9,370 bases of DNA, from positions 1 to 9,370 of the forward strand of contig CALCNZ010000020.1 in NCBI GenBank assembly GCA_937897625.1, in the 5' to 3' direction. This document shows, in pieces, positions 1 through 5,838 of the stretch (position 1 is its first letter; each line of letters starts with the position of its first letter). The position numbers were made by a program, and so were the translations under genes. The notes under the pieces are model-generated. The model saw only the letters and a program-made list of their open reading frames with translations, had not been told where the DNA came from and searched no databases. Source of the stretch: an uncultured Flavobacteriales bacterium (lineage in GTDB: Bacteria > Bacteroidota > Bacteroidia > Flavobacteriales_D > Sanyastnellaceae).

Positions 1-558
1 TCGTATTGAACGTATTATGGTCAACCCCAAACCAATGAAGGCAAAGGACAAACAGCCTTGAGCGGCTTTCTGAACCACTTCCTCCAATCCGGTCTTTTCT
101 TCCGATGTCCACTCGCCCAAGACATAGTCTACCTGCTGTCCCTTCGAGAATTCCTTCCCTACTCCCACGCGAATGCGCGCGTAATCTCCCGTGTTCAAGA
201 TCTGCTGAATGTGCTTCAAGCCGTTGTGACCACCGTCGCTGCCCTTTCCACGCATCCGCAACTTTCCAAAGGGCAAGGCCAAATCGTCGGTTACGACCAT
301 TACATGCTCCAATGAAACTTTCTCCTGCTGCATCCAATAGCGCAAGGCATTTCCAGATAAATTCATGTAGGTGGAAGGTTTAATGACTATGAATGTCTTT
401 CCCTTCGAACGGAATTCTGTTTTATCGGCGTAACGCTCAGTGGAAAATGTAGCGTTGTGTTTCGCGGCTAGCTCGTCGGCAACCAAGAACCCAATGTTAT
501 GACGGGTATTCGCGTATTCTGCGCCAATGTTTCCCAATCCAACAATTAAGAACTTCAT
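1..558 (-). CDS. pth: Peptidyl-tRNA hydrolase, 3' end cut by window edge, probable late frameshift
   Basis: Cleaves peptidyl-tRNAs released from stalled ribosomes so that tRNA is recycled; a cytoplasmic, normally essential enzyme. The protein starts MKFLIVGLGNIG and has the family landmarks in order: Asn10 in GLGN, the catalytic His20 in TRHNIG, Asn66 in KPSTYMNLSGNA, Asp91 in VVTDDLALP and Asn112 in GGHNGLK. These match the known E. coli active-site set (N10, H20, N68, D93, N114). The frame is open for 186 codons to the edge, close to the usual length of about 190. The last codons read LTIIRSIR, while the family normally ends near TMNxFN. Restoring one base between positions 17 and 16 would give LTMNTFNT, so a 1-base deletion (real or a sequencing error) is likely. 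It is the last gene of the rbfA unit, starting one base after the methyltransferase stop. Identity is very sure; the C-terminus is not. Confidence 0.96.
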   Translation of the reverse strand, partial: MKFLIVGLGNIGAEYANTRHNIGFLVADELAAKHNATFSTERYADKTEFRSKGKTFIVIKPSTYMNLSGNALRYWMQQEKVSLEHVMVVTDDLALPFGKLRMRGKGSDGGHNGLKHIQQILNTGDYARIRVGVGKEFSKGQQVDYVLGEWTSEEKTGLEEVVQKAAQGCLSFAFIGLGLTIIRSIR

Positions 559-559
559 C

Positions 560-1360
560 TTACTTCCAAGCTTTAACAATTAGTCCTGTGCCTGTGCTGT
601 GCGATCCTTTCACATCGAAGACATTCAACACCAATGAAATCGGCATAGTAACTAGATAATAAATTGGCAACAAGATGAAAAACGCCTTCGATTTATTCAA
701 CATAAGCATCGGATACTTCATAGACAACTTCCAAGAGATCTTGCCCGGAGCACCGTAACTGTATCGCGCTTCAACTTTCGAAAATCCTGCGCGCTTGCAT
801 TTCTCTTCAATCTCATCAATGCCATACCCGTCGCGCACGTGCTCTTCAATGAACGAAGTCTCGCCGTCGTCGTGCACGTCGCTTCCTCCCATATTGCTTG
901 GCGTGCTAATCAAAAGCATGCCTCCAGTTTTCAAACTGTTGCAATAATTCGTCAACACTTGAACGTCTTCCTCTATGTGCTCCATAACGTCTACGCACAA
1001 AACCAAATCGAATTTTTCCGGTTGAACGAACGTCACCAAATCGCCCACTTCAAACTTCACGTGAGACTTTCCAATTTGATTGAAGAAATTGTTGCAATCG
1101 GCAACCTGTTCTTCCTTCACATCAACCGCTAAAATTTCAGCTTGATCGAATTTCTTCGTCATCCAAAAGGAATACTGTCCAAATCCAGATCCAGCATCCA
1201 AGATGTTCTTCACGCCACTGCCATTGAGTTTTCTGAGCTCGCTGCGAATGTGCCACGAACGAAGAAGTAAAACGTCTAACAAGAAATAAAACAACTTTCG
1301 CAAGAAGGGTGTGCGGTTGAAAACACCGCCTAAACTGCGTTTAATAGGATCGTAATGCAT
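560..1360 (-). CDS. Class I SAM-dependent methyltransferase, substrate unknown
   Basis: 266 residues with a Rossmann-type methyltransferase fold of the Methyltransf_11/UbiE-like kind. Motif I (ILDAGSGFGQ, residues 53-62) binds SAM. An acidic residue ends the second strand (VD at 79-80), and Asp107 follows in VGDLV. The motif IV region is FDLVLCVDVMEHIEED (117-132), then LKTGGMLLISTP (143-154). After the catalytic domain come about 25 hydrophobic residues (roughly 225-248, AFFILLPIYYLVTMPISLVL), which may contact the membrane or a lipid substrate; a short hydrophobic, basic stretch also lies at 20-40. It sits between rbfA and pth with single-base gaps on both sides, so it is surely cotranscribed, but this does not reveal its substrate. 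Candidates (inference) are a lipid, quinone or glycan precursor; nothing marks it as an rRNA methyltransferase. Fold assignment is sure, function is not. Confidence 0.9.
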   Translation of the reverse strand: MHYDPIKRSLGGVFNRTPFLRKLFYFLLDVLLLRSWHIRSELRKLNGSGVKNILDAGSGFGQYSFWMTKKFDQAEILAVDVKEEQVADCNNFFNQIGKSHVKFEVGDLVTFVQPEKFDLVLCVDVMEHIEEDVQVLTNYCNSLKTGGMLLISTPSNMGGSDVHDDGETSFIEEHVRDGYGIDEIEEKCKRAGFSKVEARYSYGAPGKISWKLSMKYPMLMLNKSKAFFILLPIYYLVTMPISLVLNVFDVKGSHSTGTGLIVKAWK

Positions 1361-1361
1361 C

Positions 1362-1700
1362 TTACTTCTTCAATAAATTATCAATCGTCTCGTAGTAATC
1401 CAACGAGTCGTCTATGTAATACTGTAATTCTGGAACCTTGCGCATTTGCTTGCCCACCTTCAATCCCAACTCTTTTTTCACTGATGAATGATTTTGTTTC
1501 AACAGTTTCAACGCCTCATCTTTTTTGTCTGAAGGGAAAACACTAATGTATATGCGTGCTAAACTTAAATCGGGCGCCACACGCGTTTGCGTAATGGTTA
1601 CCATGGTTCCGCCTAACCATTCACGTGAATTTTGCTGAAACAAAACTGCTAACTCGCGCTTGATTAGCGAACCAAATTTTTCTAAACGTACTCCTGCCAT
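1362..1700 (-). CDS. rbfA: 30S ribosome-binding factor RbfA
   Basis: 112-residue cold-shock-associated 30S maturation factor that binds the small subunit near the 5' end of 16S rRNA during late assembly. The single KH-like domain shows family features: an N-terminal helix (RLEKFGSLIKRELAVLFQ, about 5-22), the strand VTITQTRVAPDLSLARIYISVF (34-55) with the typical V-x-PDLS-x-A pattern, and the C-terminal PELQYYIDDSLDYYETIDNLL (90-110), matching the family's PEL-x-F-x-x-D-x-S. The length is normal for Bacteroidota. I chose the ATG at 1700, not an in-frame ATG at 1715, because a -7 box lies at 1705-1712 and would put transcription initiation downstream of 1715; MAGVRLEK is also a sensible RbfA N-terminus. 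It is the first gene of a unit with the methyltransferase and pth, its stop lying one base before the next ATG. Confidence 0.95.
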   Translation of the reverse strand: MAGVRLEKFGSLIKRELAVLFQQNSREWLGGTMVTITQTRVAPDLSLARIYISVFPSDKKDEALKLLKQNHSSVKKELGLKVGKQMRKVPELQYYIDDSLDYYETIDNLLKK

Positions 1701-1704
1701 TGTG

Positions 1705-1712
1705 CAAAGGTA
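1705..1712 (-). promoter_or_regulatory. Bacteroidota-type -7 box upstream of rbfA
   Basis: Read on the minus strand this is TACCTTTG, an exact match to the Bacteroidota sigma-ABfr -7 consensus TAnnTTTG. Only four bases (CACA) separate it from the rbfA ATG at 1700, so initiation some 4-7 bases downstream would give a leaderless or nearly leaderless mRNA. I see no clear -33 TTTG at the expected distance. The motif is seen directly; its function is inferred. Confidence 0.6.
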
Positions 1713-1742
1713 CAACAGGATGTATTTGATTGTTTTTTGCTT

Positions 1743-1750
1743 TTACTTTG
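1743..1750 (+). promoter_or_regulatory. Imperfect -7 box upstream of the GNAT gene
   Basis: TTACTTTG has one mismatch to TAnnTTTG and lies four bases (CGGC) before the ATG at 1755, the same spacing as at rbfA in the opposite direction. A TTTG at 1725-1728 is a possible -33 element, but the spacer of 14 is shorter than the usual 19-21. It forms the plus-strand half of a 54-base divergent promoter region (1701-1754). Confidence 0.42.
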
Positions 1751-1754
1751 CGGC

Positions 1755-2237
1755 ATGGAAACAACCCTGGTTCGAAAAGGAACGAAAGCCGATTTACGAG
1801 AGGCGCTTGCGCTTATTCAAGAATTGGCGGTGTATGAAAAAGAACCCGAAGCGGTTGTTGTTTCTGCTGAGCAAATGGAAGCCTGGGGATTTCAAGACAA
1901 CCCCTTCTTCGAATTTTTCGTTGCAGAGCGAAATGAACAAATCGTGGGCATTTCGTTTTATTACATTCGATACAGCACTTGGAAAGGTCCGATGATTTAT
2001 TTGGAAGACATTGTGGTGAAGGAAGAATTACGTGGAAATGGAATTGGCGCACGTTTGTTTGAAGCAGTTGCCAACGAATGCGCGAAACGAAATTTTCACG
2101 GAATGACTTGGCAAGTGCTCGATTGGAACGAACCCGCATTGAATTTTTACAGAAAGTACAACGCTCGTTTTTCAGCAGAGTGGTTAAACGGATATTTATT
2201 CACTGAACAAATTAAAGAGGCGGCATGGCACCAATAA
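1755..2237 (+). CDS. GNAT N-acetyltransferase, spermidine/spermine (diamine) acetyltransferase-like
   Basis: 160-residue acetyl-CoA-dependent N-acetyltransferase. It resembles the SAT1/SAT2 (SSAT, thialysine acetyltransferase) branch: YYIRYSTWKGPMIYLEDIVV (69-88) parallels the SSAT segment with a Trp-x-Gly and YLED. The acetyl-CoA pyrophosphate loop is RGNGIG (93-98). VLDWNEPALNFYRKY (121-135) matches the SSAT WNEPxxNFY block, whose Tyr (Tyr132 here) is the proposed general acid in the human enzyme. Likely substrates are a polyamine, lysine analogue or other small diamine; the exact one cannot be read from sequence. The ATG at 1755 is preferred to an upstream TTG at 1737, which would lie before the -7 box. 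Its last 13 bases overlap the aspartate kinase start, suggesting translational coupling. This pairing is, as I recall, common in Flavobacteriia. Confidence 0.9.
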   Translation: METTLVRKGTKADLREALALIQELAVYEKEPEAVVVSAEQMEAWGFQDNPFFEFFVAERNEQIVGISFYYIRYSTWKGPMIYLEDIVVKEELRGNGIGARLFEAVANECAKRNFHGMTWQVLDWNEPALNFYRKYNARFSAEWLNGYLFTEQIKEAAWHQ

Positions 2238-3625
2238 CTGTGCACAAATTCGGAGGAGCATCGGTACGCAATGCGGAAGCAGTCCGCAATGTATGTTCCA
2301 TCTTGAATCGGTTTCAAGAAAATAAAATTGTGATTGTTTCAGCCATGGGCAAAACTACAAATGCCCTAGAGACCATTCATAAAAAACGCTTCGAAGGAAA
2401 AGACTTCGAAAAGGAACTTCAAGAAATTTTCGAATTTCATTTCAACATAGCCAAAGAATTAGAAGTTGACACCGACACCGATTGGCTGTTGGTCTTCGAC
2501 GCACTTTCGCAAATCTGCAAGAGTGAAATCAATGCAAGTTTTGATGAAGAATATGATCGCATTATCGGATATGGCGAGTATTTATCTACGGCCATTGTAA
2601 ACGCATGCTTCATCAAAAACAATCTTTCTTCGAAAAGATTAAACAGCGCCGATTACGTCATTACCGATGCGCGTTTCCGCGATGCGCGTGTGCTTTGGGA
2701 TAAGAGCGAAGAGAAAGTTGCGGCGCTTCTACAAGAATTTCAATTGCATTCAACGCTGGTGCTGCAAGGATTCATAGGCGCCTCAAAGGCGCCAGTTGCT
2801 CCGCAAGGTCGTTCCGAAGGTGCTTCGCAAGACCTTCCGCAGGACCTTTCGAAGAACCTTCCACAGGACCTTCCAACGGACCTTCCGCAGGACCTTTCGA
2901 AGAATCTTGCAAGGCATCTAACCTCTCTCGGTCGCGAAGGATCAGATTTCTCCGCTGCCATATTCGCCTATTTGTTGAATGCTGAATCGGTGACGATATG
3001 GAAAGACGTGCCTGGATTATTGAATGCCGATCCGAAGTGTTTCATGCCCACGCAACTCTTGAAAGAGATTTCGTTCCGTGAAGCTGTAGAGTTGGCGTAT
3101 TACGGAGCGAGTGTCATTCATCCGCGAACCATTAAACCACTTCAGAACAAGAACATTCCGCTTTACATCAAATCTTTTTTAAATCCTGAAGCAGAAGGTA
3201 CCCGCATTGTAGAGCGCGCCAATGCTGAATTGGAAGTGGCTTCTTATATTTTGAAACAGAACCAAACTTTGATTTCCATTTCAACCAAAGATTTCAGTTT
3301 TGTGGTGGAAGACAATCTTACGTTCATCTTCAATGCCTTTGCTAATCTGGGGATTCATGTGCATATGATGGAAAATTCAGCATTGAATTTTTCTGTTTGC
3401 ATTCCTTCAGATTCAAATAAACTGAAGGCACTCATTGAACAGTTGAGCGACTTTCATGTTAGATACAACAACAATGTATGCATTCTAACCATTCGTCACC
3501 CGAAGCCAATGGTTATGCAACAGCTTTTGCAATACAAAGAAGTTTTACTTGAGCAACGTAACCGAACGACCGTTCGGTTTGTGATTCGCGGAACTTGGAA
3601 TTTACCAGAACCCATTAAAGAATAA
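2225..3625 (+). CDS. Aspartate kinase (monofunctional) with an internal tetrapeptide-repeat insertion
   Basis: Phosphorylates L-aspartate with ATP, the first step towards lysine, threonine, methionine and diaminopimelate. 466 residues. The N-terminal kinase domain has KFGGAS (8-13), VSAMGKTT (38-45), GYGEYLST (115-122), LGREGSDFSAA (235-245), IWKDVPGLLNADP (258-270) and YYGASVIHPRTI (292-303). The C-terminal part has ACT-like sequence: ISISTKDFSFVVEDN (350-364) and MENSALNFSVCI (382-393), with a second, weaker unit to about 455. It is not fused to homoserine dehydrogenase. Residues 191-230 are a low-complexity tract of four-residue units (DLPQ, DLSK, NLPQ) between GFIGA and TSLGREGSD, where relatives have only a short loop, so the protein is about 40 residues longer than usual. 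The ATG at 2225 lies inside the GNAT gene's end and follows a purine-rich AAAGAGG at 2214-2220. The adenosyltransferase starts three bases downstream. Feedback control is plausible from the ACT region but not shown. Confidence 0.95.
   Translation: MAPITVHKFGGASVRNAEAVRNVCSILNRFQENKIVIVSAMGKTTNALETIHKKRFEGKDFEKELQEIFEFHFNIAKELEVDTDTDWLLVFDALSQICKSEINASFDEEYDRIIGYGEYLSTAIVNACFIKNNLSSKRLNSADYVITDARFRDARVLWDKSEEKVAALLQEFQLHSTLVLQGFIGASKAPVAPQGRSEGASQDLPQDLSKNLPQDLPTDLPQDLSKNLARHLTSLGREGSDFSAAIFAYLLNAESVTIWKDVPGLLNADPKCFMPTQLLKEISFREAVELAYYGASVIHPRTIKPLQNKNIPLYIKSFLNPEAEGTRIVERANAELEVASYILKQNQTLISISTKDFSFVVEDNLTFIFNAFANLGIHVHMMENSALNFSVCIPSDSNKLKALIEQLSDFHVRYNNNVCILTIRHPKPMVMQQLLQYKEVLLEQRNRTTVRFVIRGTWNLPEPIKE
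2777..2793 (+). repeat. Perfect 7-bp inverted repeat at the edge of the repeat tract
   Basis: GGCGCCT, a CAA loop and AGGCGCC form a perfect 7-bp stem with a 3-base loop, inside the aspartate kinase gene and one base before the ten-unit repeat tract. The arms overlap codons for GASKA, where the usual GFIG segment ends. Seen directly; it could be a mark of how the insertion arose, or chance. Confidence 0.6.
2795..2914 (+). repeat. Ten degenerate 12-bp tandem units inside the aspartate kinase gene
   Basis: Ten consecutive 12-base units, in frame, encode VAPQ, GRSE, GASQ, DLPQ, DLSK, NLPQ, DLPT, DLPQ, DLSK and NLAR. The core units are GACCTTCCGCAG and GACCTTTCGAAG; the first three and the last are more diverged but keep the phase and the TTCCGCAA/TTCGAAG-like core. 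A 26-base exact direct repeat occurs at 2831-2856 and 2879-2904. Because 12 is divisible by three, the reading frame survives loss or gain of units. The tract sits in a surface loop next to the nucleotide-binding LGREGSD motif. The following codons (HLTS) may be a last eroded unit running into conserved sequence. Confidence 0.9.
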
Positions 3626-3628
3626 GAC

Positions 3629-4174
3629 ATGAAGATTTACACGAAGAAAGGCGACGATGGAAAAACGATGTTGTTAGGAGGAACAAGACTTCCCAAGCAC
3701 CACATTCGTATTGCTGCTTACGGTGATATTGACGAATTGAATTCGTTCGTAGGCTTGGTTTCCGATTTGCTACCTACTCATCGCCAAACGCTTCGTGAAA
3801 TTCAAAACAATCTATTTGTTGTTGGAAGTCATTTTGCAACAGAACCCGATCAAGCTGAAAAAATTCAACTTCCTGCACTTCCTGAAAACGCTGCCGAAGA
3901 TCTTGAAGCTGAGATTGACCGCATGACTGCGGAGCTTCCTGAATTGAAGCACTTCATTCTACCCGGCGGACATCCGACGGTGTCGCACATTCATGTTGCA
4001 AGAACTGTTTGCAGAAGAACTGAACGAACAGCCACAGCGCTTGCAGAACTCTCCACTGTGAACCCAATTTTCATTCAATACTTGAATAGACTTTCCGATT
4101 ATTTGTTCACGCTTTCACGCGCAGCTGCGCACGAATTGGTCGCGGAAGAAAACAAATGGGTTCCGAAGAAATAA
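3629..4174 (+). CDS. Cob(I)yrinic acid a,c-diamide adenosyltransferase, PduO type
   Basis: 181-residue ATP:corrinoid adenosyltransferase that transfers the 5'-deoxyadenosyl group of ATP to Co(I) corrinoid, making adenosylcobalamin for enzymes such as methylmalonyl-CoA mutase. The ATP-binding N-terminus is YTKKGDDGKT (4-13), followed by RIAAYGDIDELNSF (27-40) with the conserved Asp35. The C-terminal helical part has FILPGGHPTVSHIHVARTVCRRTER (109-133) and YLNRLSDYLFTLSR (151-164), the family's Arg-rich and NRLSD motifs. The length fits the family. It starts three bases after the aspartate kinase stop, so it is the third gene of the unit; nothing obvious links the two functions. It converges on the MORN-repeat gene with only two bases between stop codons. 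I see no B12 riboswitch upstream. Confidence 0.95.
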   Translation: MKIYTKKGDDGKTMLLGGTRLPKHHIRIAAYGDIDELNSFVGLVSDLLPTHRQTLREIQNNLFVVGSHFATEPDQAEKIQLPALPENAAEDLEAEIDRMTAELPELKHFILPGGHPTVSHIHVARTVCRRTERTATALAELSTVNPIFIQYLNRLSDYLFTLSRAAAHELVAEENKWVPKK

Positions 4175-4176
4175 AA

Positions 4177-4572
4177 TCAAAAACTTTGTTCAGAGACTAA
4201 CTTCCCGTCTTTGAAGAGACTTTGCTTCACCAATTTTCCCGCTTCGTTGTAGTCGAGAAAAACACCATTCTCTTTGCCCTTGGTGTAATATTGATTGCTC
4301 TTCAATTTCCCATTCGGATAATAATATTTCCATGAACCGTCTTCAATGGAGCGTTTGTAAAATCCTTCCCACTCTAAATTTCCATTTGAATAATATACTT
4401 CCTCTTTCACAATTTCTCCGGTTGTATTTTTAACATACACCACCACGTAGGGCTTTCCATTCGGATGCTTGCGAGCAACATCGCGTGTGGTGTTTTCCAA
4501 TTGAGCGAAGGCACTTTTTCCACCTAAAAAAAATGCGACGGAGAGAAGGAAAAGTTTAAGGAATGCTTTCAT
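4177..4572 (-). CDS. Small secreted MORN-repeat protein
   Basis: 131 residues. An N-terminal signal peptide (MKAFLKLFLLSVAFFLGGKSAFA, cut predicted after residue 23 at AFA) directs export; there is no lipobox cysteine. The mature part has about three MORN_2-type repeats: residues about 56-77 (YYSNGNLEWEGFY), 78-101 (WKYYYPNGKLKSNQYY) and 102-124 (FLDYNEAGKLVKQSLF). Such repeats form beta-hairpin rods. Databases often label similar proteins as YwqK-family antitoxin, a label that says little; the role is unknown. A longer in-frame start at 4644 would add 24 residues that overlap NamZ and hide the signal peptide, so I prefer the ATG at 4572, two bases after the namZ stop. Cotranscription and a shared cell-envelope location suggest, but do not prove, a functional link with NamZ. 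Confidence 0.82.
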   Translation of the reverse strand: MKAFLKLFLLSVAFFLGGKSAFAQLENTTRDVARKHPNGKPYVVVYVKNTTGEIVKEEVYYSNGNLEWEGFYKRSIEDGSWKYYYPNGKLKSNQYYTKGKENGVFLDYNEAGKLVKQSLFKDGKLVSEQSF

Positions 4573-4574
4573 GC

Positions 4575-5744
4575 TTAATTGAAGTCGGGGTAGAGTAAAT
4601 ATTTCTTGCGAATGATTTTGTAGTCTTCTAAATCTTTTTGCCACGAGGCACGAATTTCATCTTCTGTTCTTCCTTCAACAATTTGCTTTCGAAGCAACGT
4701 TGTTCCTGCTAATTTATCGAAAAATCCGGGAGAAGAAAAGAATTTCTCTTTGTTCGGATAGCTCGCATACATGCTCATTAACCAAGATAGATTGAGCTGT
4801 GTGGGACGTTTTTCGAAACTTACTTTTATGCCTTTACACAACTGATTTTCGAACGGCGGATTGGTAGATGCTCCAGGTATTTCTTTTGGGGTGAAAGATA
4901 TTTTACCAATCTCACAATTGGGGAATCCGAATTGTTGAAACGGAAGACTGGTGCCTCTTCCAATACTTATGCAAGTTCCTTCAAACAAACACAAGCTTGG
5001 GTATGCGTATATGGAAGTGATGTTGGGTAAATTCGGTGAAGGTTTAATGGGCAATTCGAAATAAGAATTGTGTGTGTATTCTGTACAGGGGATAACCATG
5101 AGTTCGCACCTTTTTCCTGCAGTTAGCCAACCTTCTCCGTTTATCATTTTCGCTAATTCACCAAGAGTGCATCCGTGCACTATTGGAATAGGAAGCTGTC
5201 CAACAAACGAGTATAATTTTTTATCGGTCATTACGGGTCCGTCTATGTAATAGCCATTCGGATTGGGTCGGTCCAAAACAACGACAAGCTTTTTGCTTAT
5301 GGCCGCAGCTTCCATGACTTCTTGCATGGTTGCTAAAAATGTATAGAATCGTGCACCCACGTCTTGAATATCGAAGACAATAACATCAACGTTTGAAAGC
5401 ATCTCTGGTGTTGGTCTCGTATGATTTCCATACAGAGAAAAAATAGGGAGTTTTGTTTTCTTGTCGATGCCGTTGCTCACGTGATCACCGTTTCCGGCTT
5501 CGCCTCTGAAGCCGTGTTCAGGAGCAAATATTTTCACAACTGGAATACCACTGGAAAGCAACGTGTCAACGAGGTGGGTTTTTCCAACAACACTGGTCGG
5601 ATTTGCGACAACCGCTACGCGTTTGTTTTTCAGTAAACTGAAATAAGATTCGGTTTGTGAAGCACCTGAATTTTGAGCGAAGGCAACGCATGCATTCAAT
5701 GCAAAAAGAAAACTCAAAAACAAATGAATGGCGCTGTGTTTCAT
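4575..5744 (-). CDS. namZ: Secreted exo-beta-N-acetylmuramidase, NamZ (DUF1343) family
   Basis: 389-residue member of the family formerly called DUF1343, whose studied members (B. subtilis YbbC/NamZ, Tannerella NamZ) remove terminal N-acetylmuramic acid from peptidoglycan fragments, serving wall recycling or scavenging. The signal peptide MKHSAIHLFLSFLFALNACVAFA (1-23) points to periplasmic or secreted location. Family blocks include RVAVVANPTSVV (42-53), KIFAPEHGFRGEAGNGD (71-87), LPIFSLYGNHTRPTPEML, then DVIVFDIQDVGARFYTFLATM, VVLDRPNPNG and a C-terminal part with PSLCLFEGTCISIGRGTSLPFQ. I prefer the ATG at 5744 to one at 5765: it gives a clean signal peptide, and a -7-like box lies seven bases upstream. 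It is the first gene of a two-gene unit with the MORN protein, divergent from the permease. The family is sure; the exact substrate in this organism is inferred. Confidence 0.93.
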   Translation of the reverse strand: MKHSAIHLFLSFLFALNACVAFAQNSGASQTESYFSLLKNKRVAVVANPTSVVGKTHLVDTLLSSGIPVVKIFAPEHGFRGEAGNGDHVSNGIDKKTKLPIFSLYGNHTRPTPEMLSNVDVIVFDIQDVGARFYTFLATMQEVMEAAAISKKLVVVLDRPNPNGYYIDGPVMTDKKLYSFVGQLPIPIVHGCTLGELAKMINGEGWLTAGKRCELMVIPCTEYTHNSYFELPIKPSPNLPNITSIYAYPSLCLFEGTCISIGRGTSLPFQQFGFPNCEIGKISFTPKEIPGASTNPPFENQLCKGIKVSFEKRPTQLNLSWLMSMYASYPNKEKFFSSPGFFDKLAGTTLLRKQIVEGRTEDEIRASWQKDLEDYKIIRKKYLLYPDFN

Positions 5745-5751
5745 GGGCACA

Positions 5752-5759
5752 CAAATTTT
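5752..5759 (-). promoter_or_regulatory. Possible -7 box for namZ
   Basis: Minus-strand AAAATTTG has one mismatch to TAnnTTTG and lies seven bases before the ATG at 5744, the same distance as the exact box upstream of the divergent permease gene. If real, it excludes the alternative start at 5765. No convincing -33 element is visible. It lies at one end of the divergent promoter region, about 5745-5838. Confidence 0.35.
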
Positions 5760-5823
5760 GTTCATTCTTTACTAAAATTGAACCGAAATAAATGAAGTTA
5801 GTAACTTTCCAATGTCGAAGTCC

Positions 5824-5831
5824 TAACTTTG
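5824..5831 (+). promoter_or_regulatory. Bacteroidota-type -7 box upstream of the ABC permease
   Basis: TAACTTTG matches TAnnTTTG exactly and ends seven bases before the ATG at 5839, again predicting a very short or absent 5' leader. A second, weaker TAACTTTC lies about 25 bases upstream. A good -33 TTTG was not found at the expected spacing. Confidence 0.58.
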
Positions 5832-5838
5832 AGCCGCA

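Noticed and set aside
58..383. Plus-strand open frames over pth
   Set aside because: They are antisense to a conserved peptidyl-tRNA hydrolase and show no family features.
2795..2914. Possible CRISPR array
   Set aside because: Units are only 12 bases with no unique spacers, and the tract lies in frame inside a conserved gene.
2740..2961. Open minus-strand frame encoding a Cys/Arg-rich repeat protein opposite the aspartate kinase repeats
   Set aside because: It is the antisense shadow of the 12-base repeats; the plus-strand frame is continuous with conserved kinase motifs on both sides.
4165..4190. Bidirectional terminator between the adenosyltransferase and MORN genes
   Set aside because: Only two bases separate the stops and I could not find a stable stem with a T-run.
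4573..4644. N-terminal extension of the MORN protein
   Set aside because: It overlaps namZ and would bury a good signal peptide that begins at 4572.
5676..5744. Lipoprotein signal in NamZ (Cys19)
   Set aside because: The sequence before the Cys is LNA, with Asn at an unsuitable place for a lipobox, and a normal AFA cleavage site follows.
5745..5838. Riboswitch or small RNA between namZ and the permease gene
   Set aside because: AT-rich and too short once promoter boxes are counted; no stable structure seen.
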